Shown in pieces: positions 52,682 to 62,519 of a stretch of DNA of 64,000 nucleotides. The first letter of the stretch is position 1; every line of letters starts with the position of its first letter. The stretch is taken from NCBI GenBank assembly GCA_963989245.1, contig OZ022342.1:40624442-40688441 (forward strand). The letters run 5' to 3'. The notes below the pieces were generated by a model. It made no database searches. It was not told where the DNA came from and saw only the letters and a list, made by a program, of their open reading frames with translations. Position numbers and translations under genes: made by a program. Source of the DNA: Nansenia antarctica (Eukaryota; Chordata; Actinopteri; Argentiniformes; Microstomatidae).

Positions 52682-55600
52682 ATGGCGCCTCAGCTTCAGC
52701 TCAGCACATACACAGAAGAGTTCGGCTCTCCTGGACGGGGGAACCTAGCTCACTCAAGACCATTCTCAGCTCACCGCCGAAACAACCCCCACCCCAGACC
52801 GGTAAGGATCTGAACAGACTACGGCAAACCAGGATACATAAAAACTGTCTGTTATGACTAAGACAAACAAAGCTTTTTTGTGATGTGTCTAGACAGGGTA
52901 GGAGTACAGTCACACACGAAATTGACAGGTGCATGAAATAGAGTAATAAGAAGATAAAACATGTACAGTAGTATTGTGAACCCAGGTCTGATCAACCCAG
53001 GTCTGATCAACACCTCTGTTTTTTGTCAGATGAGCATGAGCATTGCACCTGAATTATCCAAATAACCTGTATAAATTACTTTCAAGTAGGTTTGTTCCGA
53101 GGCAGACACGGTCAGTCAAACTTGTCGCTCGGTCATGGCCACTATTCATTAACCCAGAAAGGTGTCTTCTTTCGCTAATTGGAAGGCCATTATTTACACA
53201 CATGTCTACAAGGTGAAAGCTCTGTCTCATGCATGTTTTAGAGCCTCCCTCTTTCTGGAGATGGTGGAAACAGAACAACAAGGATGCTTTTACATTCCCA
53301 CCAAGCAATACAAAGCTTAATGTCATTTTTGGCCCGGGACAATGAATTAAAAAAACACAATGTAAAGAATGTTACAGAAATAAACATGAACAAAACCACG
53401 TCACCTCAGTTAACCCCCGGCCACCTACAGTGTCTTGAGTGTGGGTGTCCTGTTGCTTCTACATTTGTTATCTCTCCAGGATTTCCTGTTGCCCAGGAAA
53501 CTGGACACAAGCCACAGATCTTCCCGATCAGGGTTTCAGTTGGCTGCAGCTCCTGCTGACAACGGCCGACCACTCTTTCCTCCGGTTCGACACCTATCTT
53601 TCCATAACCCAGGTAGGACTCCACACCCTTATGGATGAAGTGGAACAGTGCTAAGGGGGTTTACACAGTACATGCTATATATCTCACAATGCCCTTTAAA
53701 GGGATAGTTTGAGAGTTTAATTACCAAATCGTTAAAAAAGAAAAACAAACATGTATGAATTTGCATATTTGAAGTGGCATGCCCATATCATCCAAAAGAC
53801 TCAATGACCTGATTGAAATGATGTTCAGATGATTCGGGCCTTAAAGGTCCAAGATGCTAATTTCAAGTTAATTTACTTCCATTGGTTTTTGGTTTTAAAA
53901 GCTTGTTAAAAAGCTAGCTGTGAGTGACAATGCACAGATAAACAGAACCAAAGTATAGATTGAAGTCTGTCCTTGTCCATAGACTCCTTTCAGGGTACCA
54001 AATATGTGATGCATTTCGGTGACCTATCCCTTTAATATGATTGTAACGTCGTTAATGACCGCTGGTGGTGAAAAGGGTAACAAGCCAGCAGCCAATTTAA
54101 TGTTCGGACCTTTATTTTGCAAAATGTAAATACATTTCAGAGTTGTTGAAAATCAATGACATCCTCGCAAGTCAAGTAAGGCCATGTCCACACAGAGACG
54201 AATTTGGGTGTATCTGCCAACGTTTTTTATCGTATGGCCGTTTCGTCCACACGGAACCGCGTTCTGGGAGCCTGAAGACGCTATTTTTTTATTCCGGGTT
54301 CCAGAGTGAACAAATCTGAAGACGCCTCCCTTGCATTTCCGTCTTTACAAGTCATACGCATCTTTCCTGAACCAATGACGCCATAGCCCCACCCCTCCCT
54401 TAACCCGCATGCGCTAACCCAGCCAACAACAACAACAACAACAACAATGGTGCCTTACAGGATTGTTGCGTTCGTGCTGCAGAAGCTATTGAGCTTGATT
54501 GGGCTTTTACAGGTAAATGTACTGCTCCTCTACTACCACCGTCAGCAACAAATGGACATGGAGAACAGCTACAACATGTTCTTCAATATTGAATTATTAT
54601 ATTATTAAATGATATTCAATAATTCTTGTATTTTCCGCCATTGTTCTTCTTTGTGTGATTGTTCATCGCGTTTTGCGCATGCTCCATTCTTCTTCTCTGT
54701 TTTTGGTGTAATTTGTGGCAGCGTTTCAGCATTTTCAGGTTTGTGGTTTTCGTTTGGACGCACATATTTCTTGAGACGACTTTGTGTTTACGGAAAACTT
54801 TTTTTAAATGAAAAATAAAAAGATCGGTTCTGTCTCCGTGTGGATGTGGCCTAACACAGCTTGTTTTGTGAGCCTGCTAACAATGTAAAGTAGTGTTATA
54901 GTGAACTAGGTAGCAGTGAGGATTACTCACCCAATCCATTGCATTGCAATATTTAGTATGACACTGTAGCGGACAAATACTATGATGTATGATGTACATA
55001 ATTCACCTGTGTGTTTGGTTATGGGGAATTGTGTGCGGGCACTCTAACGCCGGTCACTGGGGTGTGACGTATGGGCGTACAGGTAACATTTAAGGAAGTG
55101 TTTGTATGTTGCTATTGGCGCTATGTCATCAGTTAAATAAATGCCGACACGGTCGGCTTTATACTGGCACCAAGTCTCCGTTTCGTTTGTACACTCCAAC
55201 TCCTACAACACTATAGTATACTAGTGAGTGTGTGTTGTGATTTCCAACAACGTTGAAATGTATTTCCGTTTTTCAAAATAAAAGTCTGAACATTTTGATT
55301 GGTTGCCGACTTGTTCCCCCTTTCACCAGCTGCTGTCACATAATATAGCAAATCTAAATGCTCAACTGTAATTAGTCCTTGGGCCAAACCCCCAAATTGA
55401 ACATTTCATTACCAAATTCTGGGCAAATCCTAGATGTGATTTTCTTATTCCTATACATCCCTAGATTATGTTTTGATATGATAGACCTTTTGGATTGGCA
55501 GCTTATTAGTAGTTATCACCTCGTAAAGGTACGGAGTGCTTTTTTCAAAACCGGAGTTTTGCCTAGAAAAGTCCCCTGCCATATCTTGCTCCCCTTCGTA

Positions 55601-58600
55601 TGATTCGCGCGTAGCTGTGCTGTGGTTGTGATAGAGACATGAGCCTTTTCATGTTCTTTATGCGCCTGAGTCTCCTAAACACGTAGAGACCAACCCCGAG
55701 TCGATCAATGATTTCTACGATGAGCTATGGTAACTTTACCGCACCTACCCCCTACTGATGAATGCCTAATTTTTGCGGTTTTCCGGAGGTATTGTAAGGT
55801 AGGTGCGGGAAAGTTACCATAGCTCAGCGTAGGAAGCTTTGATCGACTCGGGATTGGTCTCTACGTGTTCAGGAGACCCAGGCATGGCTCATGTCTCTAT
55901 CACAAGCACAGCCCGAGCTATGCGCGACTGACGTGAAGGGGAGCAAAATATGGCAGGGGACTTGTGGACCCGAATGCAGGACACTGAGGCGGAGTCAGAT
56001 GAAAGGTCAAACCCATGGATGGGTACATTTATTGTTTTCTGAATTTGTATGTTTAAATATACAAATGATACATTATCTACTTAAAATATGCATTAATTTA
56101 CATAGTTTTCCAGAATAAAAATCTAAAACAAAGTGCTTAAAACAAATAAAGTGTGTGTTTACCTCCTCAAATAAATTAACTTAGCCCCAGCCAGATCCAT
56201 ATTTAGAGGTAAGTTACCTCAGGTAACTTTAGCTAGCAAGCTAGTTTAGAGTTAGTGGTAATGTATAGCTGGTTAGATAACGAAGCGACCTTGGGTTCCC
56301 TGAAAGGTGCTATATAAATGCAAGTTATTATTATTATTATTATTATTATAACTAGCTAGCTAGTTTTTTCTACCATAAATCATCTCCTGAAGCCACAACC
56401 ATCTCCCACTACTGAGGCTACAGAGCAGCGATGTAACAGCTTCATTGACTTTTTCAGATCCAAGGTCAACAACATTCGCTCTCTGATGCCCAGCTCTTCC
56501 TCTCTGTCTCCCTCTGCTACCAACCCCTCGCCTGGGAGTTTGCCATCTCTCCCATGTTTCACAGAGGTTCAACAGAGCCACATTATGGAAATCCTTAGAG
56601 GAATGAAATCATGCACTTGCGCCCTGGACCCCATTCCCACTGCTCTGCTCAAGTCATACACCAACCTTGCCTTCCTGTCCAAGGTGCTAGTGAAGGAAGT
56701 TGCTTCCCAACTCCAGGATCACCTCAAACACAACAACCTGTTTGAAAGATTTCAGTCAGGCTTTCGCTCAGCCCACAGTACAGAAACGGCTATGCTAAGG
56801 GTGACGAATGAACTGCTAATGACATCCTCCTGGACCTGACAGCAGCATTTGACATGGTGGATCACACTATCCTCCTAGAGCGCCTCCACACCACCATTGG
56901 ACTCTCAGACTCTGCACTGAAGTGGTTTCAGTCCTATCTCTCTGGCAGGACTGAATACGTCTCACTGGGAGGATGCAAGTCCAGACTTCTCCCTGTTACC
57001 TGTGGTGTTCCACAGGGGTCGGTTCTCGGCCCCATCCTCTTCATCACCTACATGCTCCCCCTCGGTCGTGTCATCACCAGATATGGGATGTCTTTCCATT
57101 GTTATGCTGATGACACACAGCATTAAAACTGCCCCAAGCCCCTCTGCAGCCATGTCATGTCTCACCACCTGTCTTGAGGAGATAAAGGCATGGATGAACA
57201 ACAACTTCCTTCAGTTAAACAGTAACAAATCCGAAGCTCTTCTTGTTGGCACCCCACACCAGGTTCAGTCTTCGCCCATATCACAGCTCACCTTCGAGGG
57301 TCAAGTCATCCCCTTCTCCTCCTCAGTCTCAAATCTGGGGGTTAGGTTTGACCCTCACCTGACCTTCAGTGACCATATAAAACACCTGTGCAAAACCTCC
57401 TTCTATCATCTCAGAAATATTTCCAAACTCCGTCCCACTCTAACCCTGTCAGATGCAGAGAACTTGTCCATGCCTTTGACTACTGCAATCCGCTCTTCAT
57501 TGGGTTTCCTGGCAAAAGCATACAGAAGCTGCCATACATCCAGAACAGCGCTGCCAGGATCCTGATGAGAGTCCACAAATACAAGCACATAACCCCCGTT
57601 GTAAACTCACTACACTGGCTCCCTGTCTCATTCAGGGTTGACTACAAAGTCCTTCTTCTCACCCACAAATGCATCAACGGACACGCACCTCCCTATCTAC
57701 AAGAACTCATCACTCCACAAACCTCCACCCGCACCCTCATGTCTTCAAACAGTTTGCTCCTCCAGGTCCCCAATACCAGGCTCCGCACCATGGGGGACCG
57801 AGCCTTCTGTTCGGCTCCGCCGTGCCTGTGGAACAGCCTTCCTAGCCAGCTAAGGGCAGTACAGAGCCTGTGCAACAGCCTTCCTAGCCAGCTAAGGGCA
57901 GTACAGAGCCTATGGAACAGCCTTCCTAGCCAGCTAAGGGCAGTACAGAGCCTGTGGAACAGCCTTCCTAGCCAGCTAAGGGCAGTACAGAGCCTGTGCA
58001 ACAGCCTTCCTAGCCAGCTAAGGGCAGTACAGAGCCTGTGGAACAGCCTTCCTAGCCAGCTAAGGGCAGTACAGAGCCTGTGCAACAGCCTTCCTAGCCA
58101 GCTAAGGGCAGTACAGAGCCTGTGGAACAGCCTTCCTAGCCAGCTAAGGGCAGTACAGAGCCTGTGGAACAGCCTTCCTAGCCAGCTAAGGGCAGTACAG
58201 AGCCTGTGCAACAGCCTTCCTAGCCAGCTAAGGGCAGTACAGAGCCTGTGGAACAGACTTCCTAGCCAGCTAAGGGCAGTACAGAGCCTGGACTCTTTTA
58301 AGACAGGCCTTTGACTGTTGAACTGTGTTCATTTTTGTGATTTATTTTGTGTTTTTTTACTATGTTTTTAACTTATTATGTTTTAGTTTTTTTTACTCTG
58401 TAGCACTCTGAGATTCTTTTGAATGAAAAGTGCAATACAAATAAAATGCATTATTATTATTTATAGTTAATAACACTTTAGTTAGCTAGCTAAACTAGCA
58501 AAGTAGCCTGTTGTGTACCCAGGCTTGAGACAGGGTTTTATATTGTAGTAATATTAATGTAACTTAATTTACATTAAATTTACAGAAGATTCCTTGTTTG

Positions 58601-60493
58601 TAGCCCCTCTAAGTTGTAATGAGATCTGCCCCAATTACTGCACCCTGACAATATTTTAGTTTAGAATAAGGTTGGTAATTTAATGTCAAACTAGATGCAT
58701 TCCTCTATTTCAGAGACCCACATCATCAGCAGTAAGTGTAAGTCTAATGATGGATCCAACTTCAGGTGAATGCAGCAGCAACCTGCCAAGAAAGCGGCAT
58801 GGACAGCATCATCCACTGCTCTGATGATGGACAGCATCATCCACTGCTCTGATGATGGACAGCATCATCCACTGCTCTGATGATGGACAGCATCACCCAC
58901 TGCTCTGATCATGGACAGCATCATCCACTGCTCTGATGATGGACAGCATCATCCACTGCTCTGATCATGGACAGCATCATCCACTGCTCTGATGATGGAC
59001 AGCATCACCCACTGCTCTGATCATGGACAGCATCATCCACTGCTCTGATGATGGACAGCATCATCCACTGCTCTGATGATGACTCCAACTCAAACCTGGT
59101 GTCACCCCAAAACCTGGACTTATGGAGAACTTTGTTGAGGGCGGCAGAAATCAGAAAACATCTCCCAATTTTGGACCACACCTACCACCGGACTCCATAC
59201 ACCTACAGCTTTCACTGCCTTGTGGGCTAAATAAATGTAACTGTTCATCTGCCTCCGCCTCAGTGTCCTGCATTCGGGTCCACTCCCGTACAGAACGTAG
59301 GCTAACACACATTTTAAATGACAGCAGTCCATACTTTAAGAGGGGATAAGGTATTAAACTACCAACAACAAGGTCCAACAAGGTCTATCACATAAAATAA
59401 TAATCTAGGGATGTATAGTAATTAATTACTGTCTTTATCCAATCTGTGGTCCAAATGTTCTTTAAAGATATGCAAATTAACTCATATTTTAAGTAGATAA
59501 TACATCATTTGCATATTTAAACAGAACATTTCTGAAAACTTGTAATACAAAAAAATAATGTCTCAATGTAAGTAATCAACTGGGGAAGTTTCATGGTGAT
59601 ATCTATTAGGTAAAATGTTTTACCCATCAAAAAGTCCCCGGACATATTCTGCTCCCCTTCGCGTCAGTCGCGCATAGCTCGGGCTGTGCTTGTGATAGAG
59701 ACAGGTCTCCTGAACACGTAGAGACCAACCCCGAGTCGATCAGAACTTCCTACGCTGAGCTATGGTAACTTTCCCGCACCTACCGCACAATACCTCCGGA
59801 AAACCGCAAAAAATTAGGCATTCATCGGTAGGGGGTAGGTGCGGTAAAGTTACCATAGCTCATCGTAGGAATCATTGATCGACTCGGGGTTGGTCTCTAC
59901 GTGTTTAGGAGACTCAGGCGCATAAAGAACATGAAAAAGCTCATGTCTCTATCACAACCACAGCACAGCTACGCGCGAATCATACGAAGGGGAGCAATAT
60001 ATGGCAGGGGACTTTTCTAGGCAAAACTCCGGTTTTGAAAAAAGCACTCCGTACCTTTACGAGGTGATAACTACTAATACGCTGCCAATCCAAAAGGTCT
60101 ATCATATCAAAACATAATCTAGGGATGTATAGGAATAAGAAAATCACATCTAGGATTTGCCCAGAATTTGGTAATGAAAAATTGTTTGGCCCAAGGACTA
60201 AATGTCAATGATGCACACAACAAGCGGATGATGACAGTCTCTAACAAGAGAGGTATGACACGGAATCATGGTTGTCCATTACTGCCTTTATAAAGTACAA
60301 ATACTGTTATACTGTATTTTCTTTGGCTCCCCTATCAGATGTACCCTCTCTCAGCGCTGCAGACACAGACGGGGCTCGCTCCTCCAGAACACATGCACTG
60401 CCCCCTGCTGGCTGGCTACACAAACCACAGATGACTGAACCTTCCATCAAAGACAGGCACAACCAACCACCCCTGAAAACCATACAGAGGTAG
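52682..60493 (+). CDS. Predicted three-exon gene, 135 codons, function unknown
   Basis: Exon 1 52682-52801 (ATG, 40 codons, phase 0, donor GTAAGG). Exon 2 53480-53612 (acceptor CTCTCCAG, 44 codons plus one base, donor GTAGGA). Exon 3 60339-60493 (acceptor CTATCAG, stop TAG). All phases agree. The product is basic and rich in Pro, Arg, His and Ser, with LSTYTEEFGSPGRGN, LDTSHRSSRSGFQLAAAP, RHLSFHNPD and LPPAGWLHKPQMTEP. It has no signal peptide, membrane segment or known domain. Codon use and lack of repeat homology suggest a host gene. Intron 2 (6.7 kb) holds a MITE, a solo LTR and the foldback element. The composition resembles small ciliary or sperm proteins, but that is only an impression. 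Confidence 0.5.
53613..54176. other. Intronic sequence, nothing recognised
   Basis: AT-rich, no repeat family or conserved frame identified. Confidence 0.4.
54180..54851. mobile_element. MITE of the same terminal type as 51120-51741
   Basis: Ends GGCCATGTCCACACAGAGACG and the inverse of GGCCACATCCACACGGAGAC, flanked by TAA on both sides (54177-54179, 54852-54854; originally perhaps TTAA). Only the terminal 15-20 bp resemble the other MITE; the interior differs. No coding capacity. Confidence 0.7.
54965..55207 (+). mobile_element. Solo LTR, 243 bp
   Basis: TGTAGCGGAC...CTCCTACA, with ACAC at 54961-54964 and 55208-55211. It contains an AATAAA signal at about 55136 and a GGCTTTATACTGG TATA-like stretch. 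It is short for an LTR, which leaves some doubt. Confidence 0.6.
56282..56350 (+). repeat. LINE tail with (TTA)n
   Basis: CGACCTTGGGTTCCCTGAAAGG, then GCTATATAAATGCAAG and a TTA repeat; the common 3' end of fish LINEs without coding sequence attached. Confidence 0.6.
56396..58314 (+). pseudogene. LINE reverse transcriptase remnant, frameshifted, with repeat expansion
   Basis: Order of motifs: EQRCNSFIDFFRSKVNNIR, GMKSCTCALDPIPTALLKS, then a gap of about 45 residues relative to the family, FQSGFRSAHSTETAML, DLTAAFDMVDHTILLERL, VTCGVPQGSVLGPILF, FHCYADDTQ, NSNKSEALLVG, FDPHLTFSDHI, ARILMRVHKYKHITPV and HWLPVSFRVDYKVLLLTHK. Frames change near 56830, 57120 and 57465; the first and last fit single-base losses. 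The final region has the motif WNSLPSQLRAVQS repeated 11 times instead of once. Dead, but the repeat kept the frame because 42 is a multiple of three. Confidence 0.8.
57827..58290. repeat. 42-bp VNTR inside LINE coding sequence, 11 copies
   Basis: Unit: TGGAACAGCCTTCCTAGCCA plus GCTAAGGGCAGTACAGAGCCTG, encoding 14 residues. Units differ mainly at TGG/TGC (Trp or Cys). The order W-C-W-W-C-W-C-W-W-C-W shows that a block of five units (C-W-W-C-W, 210 bp) is duplicated as units 2-6 and 7-11. Confidence 0.92.
58798..59079. repeat. 28-bp minisatellite, 10 copies
   Basis: Unit: ATGGACAGCATCATCCACTG plus CTCTGATG. Variants (ATCACCC in units 4 and 8; GATCATGG joints) recur every four units, so a 112-bp block was duplicated. 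Confidence 0.9.
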
Positions 60494-61890
60494 ATTTTGT
60501 GGGTCATTGTTTTGTATTGTAAGACATAACAGCTGTTGAAAGTGACTTTTACTTTTCTTGGAGACCAATAAGACCAATAAGCTTGATGTATGTTACAGTC
60601 AAAAATATTCATCAAAGTCCTTTGACTTTGGCCTGCTGATTGGTACCCATTGTTTCTCTGGTGACCTCCACCCCCATTCATCACAGGGATTTAGGTGCGA
60701 GTCTGACCTTTGAACTCTGACCTCCTTGTGCAATTGACTGATACACCAGAACAACTGTATATAAGCAAGAGTATGTGAGAGTATGTGCTTTGGTTTAGAG
60801 GAAGAGAGTTAAATGAAATAAATGCTAACTCAACTGGATCACACCAGCGGCATCTGGTTTCAGTTCGATATCTATAGAACTGCAATGTTGACAATGACAA
60901 TTTGGTCTCTGTTGTTAGCTAAACATGTCTGGACCCTCGCTGAGCCATTTCACCAACCTGGCAAACCTGGCAGTGGTAGGCCCCATGGGTGCATAAAGGG
61001 CCTGTCCAACCCATACAGAACCTATGTCTCATGAGCCACAACTTTGTAATTGTAGTGAATTGAGTTGTACAATTAGAATGGTACAGTCCAGAACTCTCTA
61101 GGCTATTATAGACTTTCCAAAACATGTGGGAGTCAATGAGGGAGTTACTTTTATAATTCAGAAAAAACTTAATTTACGAGTATATCAAATAGAATTTCCT
61201 ATTTATTTAAGCATTTAGCACAGGCATTTGTCACATGGTTATATGATATTAGGCTTTCACATTTTTGGGGACTTTGGACTCTTTTTTCACTATACATGTG
61301 TTTGCATCCCTGTGAATAGATGACTTTACAATAAAGATCACAAAGACTTAACTAATACGTACTACCATTAGGTCATACTTTAGACTCATATGCATGCATC
61401 ATTAAGGTATGAATAAACAAATAGTTTTCAGTTTACTATCAGGACCACTGAGACTTATTTTACACAATCATTTATAAAATGACAATAAAGGTTTCAATAG
61501 GGCCCCCCAAACTCCAAAATAAGTAAGTACTATTGAATAATCAGTCTACATAAACATTTACAAACTGCAGTCTGTTACATATGACTGATTGCATAAACAT
61601 CATGACCCAACAACACACAATAATACACATGAATGACAATGGCTAGTATCCTTCATTGATGACCTGTTACAGTTAAGAAAATGGTAGCTGGGGAGTGAAC
61701 AAGTAATGTGTGGGTCATGAACCAATAAACTATAGTCATTTCTAATCGTAGTTATTAATTGAAAAACAATGAATTTTTGGATTACATTGTCATTCTTTGT
61801 TCTTTGCTCTGTGGCTTCTCGATTAACAGCAATGAGGTACTAGTGTATTAGGGGTGGGGTGGGGGGGTGGCAGAGGATTACTGTATATAC
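60494..61890. other. Downstream flank, no gene recognised
   Basis: AATAAATG near 60819 could be a poly(A) signal for the three-exon gene. GTATATAAGC near 60760 is TATA-like. The rest is AT-rich without identifiable repeats, apart from a short G/T run at 61853-61869. Confidence 0.4.
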
Positions 61891-61897
61891 CTTATTC

Positions 61898-62469
61898 TGT
61901 TCCCACTGCGCGTAACCAGGGCGCAACTTCCACAGATAGCGAACACACACTGACACACAAATGAATCCTCAGACGCTGGAGTAAAGTTTAGTTCTTTACT
62001 CAACCCTCAGAAACATGAGTGGTCGTTTGGTTATTTTGTAAAACTGTAAATAAACATAAGAGTACAATTACTGTAATGCTCAAAACTATACTGTTACACT
62101 TTCAACATCAACAGTATGTAGCCAACATATTATATCAATATAGCAATACAAATAGTTATACTTAAATAATATAAGCTATGTATTTATAAACATATACATT
62201 ATACATTGTAGTTAAACAAGAAAAGAAAAGGCAACTTACAAGCAAAGCCTTTTCCAGGGCAAGAATGTAAACAAAGAGATTCTCCGGAGCTTTTCCTCTC
62301 AACTAGCTGCTGCTACGAGCTATCACGTCTGAACAGTGTGCTCACGTCATGTGACTAATGTTCGTCATGTGACTAATCAAAACCGAAACTGAATAAAGGC
62401 AGTAACAAATGTAATGTCATAAAATGTCCACTAGATGTCTCCAAAATGAAAACCTATGAAACCATGACA
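61898..62469 (-). mobile_element. BEL/Pao 3' LTR, 572 bp
   Basis: On the minus strand it starts TGTCATGGTTTCATAGG right after a purine-rich tract (AGACGGGGAG), 50 bp past the pol stop, and ends CAGTGGGAACA. TGT and ACA form the terminal inverted repeat. The 5' LTR lies outside the window, so identity between LTRs and the target duplication cannot be checked. Confidence 0.7.
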
Positions 62470-62519
62470 CTCCCCGTCTGGTATGGAGGAAATACCACTA
62501 TGAACTAACTCAGGGATAC

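Larger units (their letters stand above)
56396..58462 (+). mobile_element. CR1/L2-like LINE remnant with internal VNTR
   Basis: RT and 3' end of a LINE, ending CACTCTGAGATTCTTTTGAA, AGTGCAATACAAATAAAATG and a TTA repeat at 58450. It lies wholly within the foldback element. The reading frame is broken several times and contains an 11-copy 42-bp repeat near its 3' end. Confidence 0.8.
55373..60200. mobile_element. Foldback-type element with long compound inverted arms
   Basis: The left arm (55373 to about 56110) and right arm (about 59440 to 60200) are inverted copies beginning TAGTCCTTGGGCCAAAC. Within each arm a module of about 180-190 bp (GCTCCCCTTC...CGCGC...GAGACATGAG...CACGTAGAGACCAA...GAGTCGATC...CTATGGTAACTTT) is present twice in opposite orientation, so each arm can fold on itself. 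The module is therefore present four times. AAT lies just outside both ends. Between the arms are a LINE remnant and two minisatellites; no gene typical of a known transposase was found. Confidence 0.65.

Noticed and set aside
52475..52813. 112-codon frame beginning in the GA repeat
   Set aside because: The upstream part translates the microsatellite; I take the internal ATG at 52682 as the start.
54965..55207. Possible SINE instead of solo LTR
   Set aside because: No pol III boxes; the TG...CA ends, AATAAA and 4-bp duplication fit an LTR better.
57693..58211. Minus-strand frame with repeated HRLCTALSWLGRLF
   Set aside because: It is the antisense shadow of the 42-bp VNTR.
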